NCBI GenBank assembly: GCA_963970005.1 | Contig: CAXAMN010021362.1 | Location: forward strand, 247,720-311,719 | Source: Durusdinium trenchii | Lineage: Eukaryota; Sar; Dinophyceae; Suessiales; Symbiodiniaceae | Length of the DNA: 64,000 nt | Direction: 5' to 3' | Shown here: one piece after another, positions 35,702 to 46,079 of the stretch | How positions within the stretch are numbered: the first letter of the stretch is position 1 | Layout: each line of letters opens with the position of its first letter | Made by a program: the position numbers and the translations under genes | Notes under the pieces: generated by a model | What the model was told of the DNA's origin: nothing | Database searches by the model: none | What the model saw: only the letters and a program-made list of their open reading frames with translations

Positions 35702-36387
35702 ACGAAGCCATCGGCCTTTCGCCTTTGCTTTTCGCCTCGACTTCACCGAGCTGCCCCGAAGCTGCGGCTGCCAGGCACCGAGCTCCGTCGTGATGCCGTG
35801 GAATGTCGCTCCGTCGTGGAATGCCGGGGGGTCAATGCGACGCAACAAGGCCGGTGTAGGTAGCGCCAGGTAGCTAGAGCCTGGCACCGATGTCTTCGGA
35901 TCGACTGGTGGCGCTGCACCTGGTAGGAGAATTTGAACAATGCTGGAAAGGCATCAACAGAGGTCAAGCACGCCTCGGTTGGCAGGTGGAGTGTTGATGG
36001 TTTTGCTTGGTCCTGAGTCCTGAGAATCATTCAGGTTGGTCCTTCAGTGTCCCAGCGGTTGAAACATTCCTGGCACAACTATATGCACCTGAAGGCTTCC
36101 TGCCCTTTCAGCATACCAAGGGGATCAAAGGGGTGTGTTATGTTTTCCTGGCCGCAGACAAACAGCTCACACCGGCTCACGCCCTGTGTTGGTGTCGTGG
36201 AGCCATTCACCTGGTTTGGGAGTGTTCTTTTACGTTCTTTTCGTTTGAATGCACGTTCCTTCAGGTCTCCAACCCAAATGAAGGTTGCCTGAAGATGCCT
36301 GAAGTGACTGTTGCTGTGCGGTCGGAGCATGAGCCTTCTCACACGAGTCCGAATTTGGTTGACCCCTTTGCAACCCCGACAAGTTGA
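35702..36387 (+). CDS. Small three-exon gene, 3' complete, unknown function
   Basis: Exons 35702-35849, 36035-36132 and 36265-36387 (TGA). Together they are 369 bp and read through without a stop. The first intron is GC-AG and splits a Gly codon; the second is GT-AG in phase 0. Peptides: LHRAAPKLRLPGTELRRDAV, FSVPAVETFLAQLYAPEG, FLPFQHTKGIKG, and SNPNEGCLKMPEVTVAVRSE to the C-terminus. No domain recognised. The first exon is ambiguous: a second plus frame (FTELPRSCGCQAPSSVVMPW) has even higher third-position G/C, but its phase does not join the next exon. No start codon was assigned, so 5' exons are probably missing. Confidence 0.45.
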
Positions 36388-37450
36388 TGCTATTGCAAGA
36401 CTTGATAGTGGGCACCATCCAGAGAAGCCGCAGGTAGGCTGCCCAGTAGGCTTTGTTGGCGTCAATTTCAATGATTGTCTGGTTTGATCCAGGGGAAGAT
36501 GCACCAGAGCCTTTGTTGCTCACTCACTGGCCTGAGCCCAGAGGACGACCAACAGGCACAATGTCGAGTGACAGTTTGGGCTCGGGCATGTCTTTTGAAT
36601 CTGCTTGAGTGATGTTGAATGTGATCAGGTGTGGGTGATCGGCGTCCTTTCTGCATCCTCATTTGGCTCCAAGGAGTGTATTAGCATCAACAGAAGCTGG
36701 TGCCTCAGTTTGAGTTGCTTGATGCCTCGTGGTTGTGCATTTGAGTGCCAATGCCTCCACCGGGTCTACCGTAGTCTACCGCTCGTAGGAAGTCGTTGCG
36801 TCGAGATCAGGCACCCTTGCAAGGATGGCAGACGAAATATCGTTTGAGCGGCTTTGAGACGTGCTTGCGTTATGTTTGTGCTTTTTTTGAGACGTGATGC
36901 GTGCGACAGTCTGAGCGTTGTGAACGACCGACTCTTTGGCTCCACAAAGCCGACAATTTGTTAATCCAACTCATGCAAGCCAAGTTTTCCAACGCGTAGG
37001 AGGTATTTGCAAGTTCAAGTCGGTAAATTCTTCGAAGGGAGGACTCCCTTCATACCACATTATGTTGTGTAATCCTAAAGACGTGAGACTTCTTGATCGT
37101 GAATTTGATTCAGCGGGCCATGGGAGAAGGATAGCAAAGTCATGCCGCACTCCGAAAGGCCAGTCGACTATATATATATATATGAGCCTTTGCTTTGCAA
37201 ATGCCGCAAGCAAGCAAGTTATCCATCGACCTAACCTTTAAATGTAAAATGGAGGAATGAAGACAGCAGCAAGCCTAAGCCACTTGCCAAAAGGTTGCCC
37301 TGGTCATGCTTCAAGGGCTCCGCCAGGATACTCATCTCACCATATTTCATCGGGGCCTGAAGGGGGGCTGGGGGATGCTGGGGGCCAAGTTGTCAGATTC
37401 TAAAATCATCTAAAGCTCCATCCTCTCTATTGTGACCCTCTCTTCGGCAG
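36388..37450. other. Gap without a firm exon
   Basis: Nothing with both coding bias and splice signals was found between the stop at 36387 and the exon at 37451. A TA dinucleotide run lies at about 37170-37182. Confidence 0.35.
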
Positions 37451-39645
37451 GTCCGCTTCCAGTGGCAGGCGCTGCCTGTCTTTGTCGGGCGACGGGGTGA
37501 GATGCAGAAAGGTTGAAGCCAAGTGCTATCGGATCTGTCATTTCTTGCAGATGTGGTTTGAGGCCGAAACCAATGGAAAGGATTGACAAGGGGCAACCAG
37601 CCAGACGAACAAAACATAAAGATCGATACATTTGGCAACATCGAGGAATACCGGCCAAGTTGTGGAACCCTTGGAGGGAAATGGGACTCTTTTTCTGGAG
37701 CCTTTCTTTGGCCCGGTGGAACATCACGAAAGCTTTCATGGAAAACAGCCCCTTGTGCTTTTTGCGCCAGGGCAGATTTGCTGGCAACTCAGGGCCATGG
37801 GCCGTTGGCATTTCCTTTCCGTGAGTTGTTCGAGTTTGGAATTTGGGACAGAAGACATCACACCCCAAACGGTTGTGACGCGATCAATTGGATGGTGCAG
37901 ATTCACGTACTGTACTTAAGAAAGTTTTGAGTTCTGAATGCTTCTGAATGGTGCTCAATTTGCACCTTGGAAGTGTCATCAATGGAACGTTTGACTACTC
38001 TGTTCATTTTGCTGGATTTCAAGGCGGCAGCTAGTTGTTATACTGCTATACTTCAGATCAAAACTTTAAAAGATTGGCTCATGTTTGTCGTGTTCTCGCC
38101 CAATTTGCACCAGACCACGCTGCTTAGGCCAACGCCAAATGTTCCGAGTTCGACTTCCAGGCGATGCACTTGCAGCTACTGATCGGCGGAATTCAATGTA
38201 TCGTTATTTTATGATATTTTATGTATTTTTATGTTATGTTTTGACTGGTCTTTTGTCACCTTCGTATATAATGTATATATACATTACTTCATGGTCGTAC
38301 CCAAAAGGGTGCCTTACTACTTTGGTAGGGAGATCCACCTTCTTCTGGAGTGTTTTTGCTGTGGGAATCGCAAGTCATGGCTTTTCTCCTTTAAATCTAC
38401 GATAGGCACCTTATAGTTCAGCAGACAATTACTGCAGAGCTTTTCATTCTCGCCTGGGACAGGCCTATGAAGGCCCGAAAGCGGATCCAGAGTGGGCGCT
38501 GCAGTCTATTTTGTTTAGTTCTTCAGCTCATGTCATTTGACGATTTGGAGTTTGTTATTCAGCTTCTTGTGGAGAAAAGGCGAGGAGTTTGGTCACGATC
38601 ACCAGGGTGTTCAGTGAGAAAGTACAAAGTGTCTTGCACCCCAACATGAACACCCAAAGTCCATATTATTATTAGCGGCAGAGAGCGTCCAGATGTAGCT
38701 AGCGGCTATAGTATTTTATCAATGCTCATAGGGCCGAGCTCATTTGGCATCCCAAGCCGGCCTACAGCTGCGCAGGAAACAAAAATGAGGAAGATCTTCG
38801 ATCACCTGCAGGTCTCTGCTTACAATATCTTGAATTCTTCAGGCTGTTCAGTATGAAAAACACCCTATTGAGGTGTTCAACATTCTTCCAGTTGGTTATA
38901 TATTGGAGAGAGACCAGCATTTCAGCTGCCGTGAACTTGCTCGACAGCTCCGAGTGGAAGCTGACAAACATTCATGGACATTAAACATTATGTTTCTATA
39001 TTATATTGAAATTCTTGACCCGACTGATCTCAGGAGAAGTCGCCCGTGATGAAAGCATCGAAGATGGAGCGGGCCATGCAACTACTCGGATTGAACCCAA
39101 CACCTGCCCAGGCGAGTGGGGGTGCAAACCCAGAACTGTGAATATCTGTGAATATTTGGAAATTTGAGAGGTATTGAACCAGGGTGAATCATGTTGAACC
39201 ACATGTTTTCTTTGGAATTTCTGTGACATTTGTGGATCATCAGGAGGTCAGAGGTTTGGACGGACTCAAACATGTTGCTCATGTTGTTTTTCTAGCCATG
39301 CAGTTGCTAACACTGCTTTGTGATTGACACTGACATTGTCATGTTGTTCACTGTTTGTGTTTTACGATCTTTGACAAGTTGAGGGGGAATACCAAACTTC
39401 CAGGTTCACCTTGGCCACTCATTGCAAGAGGGAGTTCATGCAGCTCCCGACTCGTTGCACTTCAGCTCCAGGTGTGTGACGTGTTGCACCGCGTGGGTCA
39501 GCCAGTCGTCCTCGACTTCGAGGCCTTTGGCCAAGCAATGAAGGAGATCCGAGCCGCCGGCGCCGCCGGCCGATCTGAGAGCTCACTGAACTGCTTGGCA
39601 GTGCTGACCTGCGGGGATCTTGGGAACGGAGGCATTTTTCAGTGA
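37451..39645 (+). CDS. Multi-exon gene ending at 39645, unknown function
   Basis: Exon candidates in order: 37451-37496 (VRFQWQALPVFVGRR), about 37660-37820 (GNGTLFLEPFFGPVEHHESF, then QPLVLFAPGQICWQLRAMG, donor GTGAGT), 38128 to about 38196 (ANAKCSEFDFQAMHLQLLIG), 38463 to about 38510 (AYEGPKADPEWALQSIL), about 38530-38580 (SFDDLEFVIQLLVEKR), a short one ending near 38811 (MRKIFDHLQ), 38843 to about 38985 (AVQYEKHPIEVFNILPVGYI, then SCRELARQLRVEADKHSW), 39034-39111 (EKSPVMKASKMERAMQLLGL, GC donor) and 39472-39645 (CDVLHRVGQPVVLDFEAFGQ, TGA). The last two join in phase and are the firmest. Some of the middle junctions are unresolved. No family recognised. Confidence 0.5.
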
Positions 39646-40271
39646 ATGGGAACGGAGGCCGCTTTAGGGGTTGCAAACATGTGCTCAAAAGCCATGGACG
39701 GGGAAAGACGCCGTTTTGGACGCCTAAAGACGCTGTTGATATAGAAGCCTAGCCTAAGATCGCATTTTTTGTTGGTTTCTGCCGGTTTCCGCTTGGTCAC
39801 GACAAACAACGTTGGGAAAAGCTGCTGCATCGGCTTTTTTAATGTGCACATTTACCACATTTGGCCACCCCTGAAAGGGATATTTGCAGAATATTACCTG
39901 CATGACAATGTTTCCTATCATTGAGAGCAGGTTCACTTGAATGGTGTTATGACTAGTTCAATGTGTTGCCCGAAAAACAAGTCAACCTTTGACGTCTTCT
40001 CAGTTACATGAAAACGTTTCTTCATGGCCAATGGTTATGTTATGAAGACATGTTCCTTTGACATGACATGTGTCTTCGATTCACTTGGTCTCGCCCAGTG
40101 ACCTGCCAGAAGCTGTCACAGGAGGCACAGGCAAGCTGGTCTAAATCCGCCGAGGCCTGCGGGCGTCATCAGCCAAGAAGATCCAAGAAGTCCGTGTTGT
40201 GTGGCTGAGTTGCGCTTCATTCAGTGTTTGCTCGGAAAGATTGTTGGCATATGTTGGCTTACTTTGTGAAG
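39646..40271. other. Spacer after a gene end
   Basis: A short coding-like stretch near 40100-40129 (LSQEAQ, then a GC donor) may be an exon of the next gene. Otherwise nothing is recognised. Confidence 0.3.
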
Positions 40272-41330
40272 GCCCAAGCGGAAGAGCTTCGAAAGTGCTT
40301 CGAAGACTTCGACCCCGAAAAGAAAGGCGACTTGGAAGCACTGCGTGGGAGTTTTGGTTGACAGTTTCGTTTTTACTTCTTTGATTTCTTTGCGCCTGCA
40401 TGTCCAATGTGACGTAAACTCTCAACTCTCCAAATCCGTTGGTTAATTCCACCTCCAGCTCTTTAGCTCTTTCAGAATGCCACGATTAGGGGCGATCGGA
40501 GCCATGTGCCGATCTGCTTCCCTTGACTTAGCTTATCTTGACGAGTCTTAGAGCACCTCCTGAAGCTTGGCCACCTTGTGGAGCCATCAAACCCGTGCCG
40601 AAGCCCCTCAAGCTTCGCGATTTTTGACTTTTGTTTGGTTTGCCGGTCCGCCACAGAATCCAGAGATTTCTTGCCAGCTCTTTTTCCCCAAAGAACCGGC
40701 AGATGCTAAGATCGTGGCAAGACCCTATCACAACTACATGGTGAATCAGAATCATAGTGACATATAATTCTCTCTCTCTATATATATATATATGTGTGAA
40801 TATATATATATACCAATGATGCCTTGGACCTATGACATAGAGTTATGCAAGGATAAAACCAAATAATGTGCCCCACTCACCAGTCCTTTGTGTCGTCACC
40901 TTGTACACTGCTTTGTGTTTGTAGGGTTCATCATGGTTCATCTAAACCGCGTCATGAGGCTTTTTGCCACGGTCCACCATTGCCAAGATCATGTCTATCG
41001 ACAGCCTGGCACTTTGGAGTCTGTGCACAGGCGTTGATGCATAGCGCCAACGGCGAGTTTTCGGAGACTCCTTGGACCAGTTTTGAAGTCCAAGCACTAC
41101 CAAAGTCTGTCAATGAAGCAAGCTTATGTTATACTCAGAGCATTGTTGCATCCAAGAGTCAATTTGTTTGAACAGATTCCCTGGCCTGCCCACATCGGAA
41201 TTCTAGCAGCGAGGGGCACATGAGATCCAAAAATGATTGGAGCCTAGTGAAGTCAAGTGTTGTTCCAAGTTATTCCAAGGCGGCTTCTTCTCTGAGAAGC
41301 AACTGGAGGAGATTACACTGATGGCTGGAG
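40272..41330 (+). CDS. Plus-strand exons, first with an EF-hand-like segment
   Basis: Exons: 40272 to about 40344 (AQAEELRKCFEDFDPEKKGD, LEALR), 40657-40740 (NPEISCQLFFPKEPADAKIV, ARPYHNYM, GT donor) and about 41280-41330 (GGFFSEKQLEEITLMAG). The first looks like an EF-hand helix-loop-helix: helix, then a loop D-P-E-K-K-G-D with the conserved Gly at position 6. But position 12 is Arg instead of Glu, so calcium binding is doubtful unless an intron interrupts the loop. Phases between the exons were not resolved. They may come from one or two genes. Confidence 0.35.
40769..40813. repeat. (CT)n(TA)n compound microsatellite
   Basis: CTCTCTCTC followed by two TATATATATA runs separated by TGTGTGAA, in an intron between exon candidates. 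Confidence 0.8.
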
Positions 41331-42373
41331 TTGTGGTTTCTCATATCTCAATGCCACACACACACAAGGAGTGCAATATTGTAATGATAACCTAGGTCAT
41401 TTGATGGTTGGGATGGTTTTCTCTCGCATTCGGCGACTTGGCGGTCACTTGTGTCGTGTTGCACCATGCTGCGGACCCACGCATGCTGCGGGAAGACAGG
41501 ACATGTTACGCGGAGTCCCATTGACCAGCTGCTTGGAGCAACTGCTTTTCAACTGAGTGCTGTTTGCGGACAACTGCCATCGATGTGCTTGCCCAAGCAC
41601 AGGATGTGGCCTATCTATGGCCGTGTTAGTCACATTTTGTCACCCAGTTCCAACCCCCGAGCCCAAACTTCAAACAAGCGGTCCACCAATGCAAGCAGCA
41701 TAGAATAATAATGAATGATATAGAACGCATAGAATTGATAAGTTTTGCATGTGTTGGAAGATCAAATGTTTGTTGAGCCCCCAGTAGTCAAGTTTGAGGA
41801 ATAACTAAACACTTTCTCCAAATGATTCTAAAGTCAAGCTCCTGAATTGTTTGAGGGTAGTTTGTTTGAATCAGGTTTGTTTGCTTGATTTAATTTAAGT
41901 CAAGCCTTCGACTGTTGAGCTGTTGGTTCCCTTTAAGATCCTTGCTTAGTTGTTGCTTAGGCTTGAATATTGGAATGTTGACCCTGAAAACCTACTACCA
42001 CCACCACTACCACTATCACTGAATCACTACCACCGCTCCTACTGTTGCTCATACTAGCATTACTTTTGCCTTCTACTGAGACTAAGAATGTGCTCGAAAG
42101 GGGTGTTTCTCTTGACTTTGCCCTAGGTTTTGGCTGGAAAGGGGGAGGGTTGACCATTTAAGAGCCATGTGACCCAAGATAGCCCTGAACTGCTATGCTT
42201 TAAAATGTCGTGCATGACAAGTTTTGGCATCGGCAACCACAACTTGTCCTGCCCACAGGGTCAGTGCACTTCATATCCACCACAAGTATCCAAAAGTCCC
42301 ATGAACATGTGCTTGTTCTTTTCCTGGCCCCTCGTGGTCTCACTATGTTCACTTATGTTCACTTGGGGTCGAG
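41331..42373. other. Gap without a firm exon
   Basis: A short ACC/ACT trinucleotide run lies at about 41997-42035 (open on minus as poly-Val). I found no exon supported by both bias and splice signals. Confidence 0.35.
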
Positions 42374-42462
42374 GTGACGGGTATAGATATTCTGACCTGA
42401 TCGAGAAGCTTCTGGATGAAGAGGCCAGATCTATGATAGAAAATTGTGAAAGTTTTGTGAAA
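42374..42462 (+). CDS. Single exon candidate, acidic helical
   Basis: Between GAG|G and a GT donor it reads DGYRYSDLIEKLLDEEARSM then IENCESFVK. Helical and charged. It could be an upstream exon of the coiled-coil gene at 43.9 kb. Not linked by phase. Confidence 0.3.
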
Positions 42463-43868
42463 GTTGCTTTGCACGCGTGAGTGTCCTGTTTGTGAATGTC
42501 CCTGTGTCCTGCAGGGCGCCAGTTGAACATGTGGACTGTTAGCTCAACCAAAGCACTCAAACTTGATTGTCAATGGTTTAGTGCACTTGGCCATGCTTGG
42601 AAGGCTAGGGCTAGAACCTGATGTGCCTCGGTAGTAGTTTAAGCCTTTGTTTGACTCCTAGCCCAGTGGCCGGCGCTTGGTAGCAGACCAATCCTCCCAC
42701 GCGTTACATAGCGATGATTGCATGAACTTAGCAGCTCAAGCGGCTAGATGTTTGTTCGAACAAACCCAAGTCTAAAGCCCACTCAATTGCTGTTGCATGG
42801 GCGTTTTAAAACCAACCCAACAGGCTGCCAGAAAGGTCTCATCCAAGTTCGAGGATGCCGACCCGAAGCCGTGACTCACATGTTTTCGGTACTTGGTGCT
42901 CTCCAAGGGGTCGGATGTACGCCCCGTCCCTGGGTCTCGGCATCCTGGTGCGACCGTTTGTGCCAAGTGGAGGCCTTGTCATCCGACGTGAGCGAGGGAT
43001 CGGACCAAAACGAGTCCGGTTTCGGTGAAGAAAGAGGGAAGGCCGGGATCGACCGGGTGGGTGGGCTGAAAGAGGCTGAAAGAGGGAAGCGTAAAAATGT
43101 GAAGACTTCTGGTGCTCTCACTGATCAGGAAGACTTGGTGTTCCAAGCTTGATTGTTCTCCCCAAGTCCGAAAGGTCGATCGGATTCAACATCCCAACAC
43201 TGACCTAAAGACTTCTCAAGATCTCGAGACTCTTGGTGCAACTATATGTTGGCTCAGAGCCGCTCCCATGTCAGAGCTGAGCTTTTTGTGAGACCACAAC
43301 CAAACGGCAGGCCTAGAAGCTACTGTAGTTAGTAGGAGTTCTGATGAGAGCTCGTCACAACTTGAAAAGTTGAAGCCCAGCATTGATTGGAGGTGTGTGT
43401 ATGAGGTCGTTCATTTTTGTTATGTGCATTGTTCGTCCCTCCCCACTAACTATTACTCCTGCGGGCATCGCATGATATATCGTACCTAATATGTATCGCA
43501 TGTGCACAGCTAGTTAGCTAGTTGGAACGTTTCACCCTGGCCAATAGTTGGGCTGCCTGACATTTTCAATTGAATGTGGATTGTCAGTTTTCCCATTGTG
43601 TGCATCAAAAGGACTTTTGGCCAGACGCCAAAGCATTCTTGAAATAAGCTGAACACAGATGCTGGATGAATTCAACCGCCAGAAGGTCCATTAAAGTTTG
43701 AATGCCTTCAAAGGGCCAAGAACGATGAGACACTCATTTATTCCCCACCCTTTGCCATTCAATGAGATCATTTTCAACATTGGTTGGAGCACCACAGAGT
43801 CCCAAACAGTGCTTTGAGGTCGCATTTGCTGTGGTACAGTGGTCCAGCTGCATTCCCGTTGGCATCAG

Positions 43869-45643
43869 GCCCAGCTTGAAAGGCAACTTGCAGAAGTGAG
43901 AGAAGATCACCAGGAACAGTCAGAGATGATGCAGGCAGTACCCCGCCATTCGGAGGAGGCTGAGAAAGTAAAGAGAATCCCAACACTGTTGACCGAGAGA
44001 TGTCTCAAGACTTTTGGTGAAATTCTGTTGCTCAGTGGTGGATGATCAGCCCCTCCCCTGTCAGAGCTTAGTTCCATTTTCATGAGATCAATAGCGAACG
44101 TTTTGGACCTACTGACAGTTGACAGTTTATAGCAACAGAAACAGATTTCAGAAGATGCTTCGAACGTGGAGGCCACACTCAGAGAAGAGCTTGCCGAAGC
44201 AAGGCAGGCGAAGGAAGCTGCTGAGGCGCGGGCATTCTGTTCTTTAACTAAGTTCAACCATGTTCAACCGTTTCCGTCACTTTACCTGGCAGGTGTGAGA
44301 AGTTTTAGCAGGAACAAAGGAAGTCAACAGCACTGGCAGCAAAACACTAGTAGCATCTAGTAACAACAAACAGCAGCATACTACGATTAATGGCACACTC
44401 AACATGAAACGTTTGTGTGGTGCAGTGTGTTTGTTTCTTTGGGCCGCAGAAGCAAAACTGAACGGCTGACAAGCAACGGTCTCACTCAAACTGTCAGGAC
44501 ACATCCTTTCCCAGAAATGTTGGAATCATGTGTTCAATTGGTAGGTATGACGTTGCAAGGCAACTCCCCACCCAAATCCCAACATTGTAAACCCAGAGTC
44601 CCACAGATGTCAAGACTTTTTGTGCAAAAGACCAGTTATGCAAGTTGACAGGCCGCCGACCAAAGGCTTCCGTTGGCTGATGTGCTCCCTTGAACATGGG
44701 ACTGTCCAGTCAAGAACCCTGAAAAGCGCACGTGTTCGACCAACTGACAATTGAAATTATGTGGCAACTGTAGCAACAGATTTCAGAAGATCGTTTGAAC
44801 TCGGAGGCCAAACTTAGAGAAGAGCTTGCCGAAGCAAGGCAGGCGAAGGAAGCTGCTCAGGCTCGGGCATGTTGTTCTTTAAGTAAGGGCAACCGTTTCC
44901 GTCACTTTACGTGGCAGAAAGTTCAGCAATATTTCATGTTTTCCAAATGGCACCCGCAACAGCTAATGTTTAGACTAGTAATTCCTTACCTTGAAAAGAC
45001 AAGCTGAATTGTTGACAAGTAAAGGACTCACTCAAAATGTCAGGACACATGCTTGGCAAGAAGTCTCCAACGTCATGTGTTCAATCGACATGTTGCTTTG
45101 AATATGGATTGCAGGTGTTTACTCCTGTGTGCCTTGAAAGCACTGATTCTGGTGTAGCTGAACAGGCACTAGCGGAGGAGAAAGCAAAACTGCTTGCGGA
45201 AGAGGCGTATCAGAGCTCCCGAGCTTGATTTGCGCAGGCCAAGCTCTAGGAGGTTGATTCAGAATCCCAACACGGTTGACCTATAGAGATGTCTCAAGAC
45301 TGGTGAAATTAAGTAGCTCAGTGGTTGAAGAGCGGTCCAGAGCTCAGTATTTGACAAAACGAAATAGTGCAGGCCCAGTACTGATGCAGCAATGTTTTGT
45401 GCAAAGACAAGTTATGCTAGTTACTAGTTGACAGGCCGCTGACCAAAGGCTTCTGTTCGCTGATGTGCTCCGTTGAACATGGAACTGCACAGCGTTTCTC
45501 CAAAGGTCTAAAGGTCCCCGAATAGTGAACGTTTTGAGTTTTTTGTGTAGCAACAGATTTCAGCAGATCGTTTGAACTCGGAGGCCACACTTAGAGAAGA
45601 GCTTGCCGAAGCAAGGCAGGCGAAGGAAGCTGCTCAGGCTCGG
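43869..45643 (+). CDS. Coiled-coil protein with a tandemly copied 87-bp exon
   Basis: Exons 43869-43934 (AQLERQLAEVREDHQEQSEM), 44145-44231, 44780-44866, 45166-45222 (ALAEEKAKLLAEEAYQSSR) and 45557-45643. Every exon is phase 0 at both ends and every donor is GC (CAG|GCAG, CGG|GCAT, CGA|GCTT). The 44145, 44780 and 45557 exons are copies of one 29-residue unit with core LREELAEARQAKEAA, differing at a few positions; flanking intron sequence (a TTCTTTAA block and CCGTTTCCGTCACTTTAC) is copied too. All peptides have strong heptad character, so the product should be a long coiled coil. Neither start nor stop was found. The phase-0 symmetry means copies can be added or skipped without changing frame. 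Confidence 0.65.
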
Positions 45644-45740
45644 GCATTTTGTTCTTTAAGTACGTGCAACCGTTTCCGTCACTTTACGTGGGAGGTGTGA
45701 CAGAGTTGAGCAGCAATGCAACGGCAATCAACGCAGCAAC
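44131..45740. repeat. Three copies of an exon-containing segment
   Basis: Homologous blocks at about 44131-44300, 44771-44930 and 45547-45700, at spacings of about 635 and 777 bp. Each runs from GCAACAGATTTCAG through the 87-bp exon to CGTTTCCGTCACTTTAC. A second shared block, around a CAAGACT(T/G)(T/G) motif with GACAGGCCGC(C/T)GACCAAAGG, occurs at about 44640 and 45430. Confidence 0.8.
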
Positions 45741-46079
45741 ACTAGCAATCAAAAACAACAACGGCAGCAGCAACAGCACATGTTTAATCAATGTAATATC
45801 AATTACCTTCACCAACCATAACCTTTAAAAATATAGGTTTCAATGAAAACCCGATGTTTGCAGACAAAACCCGATGTTTTGATTTTTGAGGGTTTTTGAG
45901 AATCCGCCCATCCTCAGCCACGCGCCTCAAAGACGTTTGCGAACTTTTCTTCACCCATGCGACCCTGCGGTGAACTATGCTATCTGATGGATCCTTGGCT
46001 TGATACCGGAGGGAAGTGGTTTCCGGATACTTTCAGTTCATTAAGTTGTAAACGATGCAGCTCAACTCCTTCAACCCCC
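45644..46079. other. Convergent strand-switch interval
   Basis: Plus-strand exons end on the left and minus-strand genes begin (at their 3' ends) on the right. The interval holds a copy of the dispersed AAACCCGATGTTT-like repeat. No exon was supported here. Confidence 0.5.
45836..45890. repeat. Dispersed CCCGATGTTT repeat, copy 1
   Basis: Two close occurrences of AAAACCCGATGTTT in about 50 bp, with T-rich flanks. The same motif recurs at about 53078 and at 60268/60319, so it is a dispersed repeat family in this window. Confidence 0.7.
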
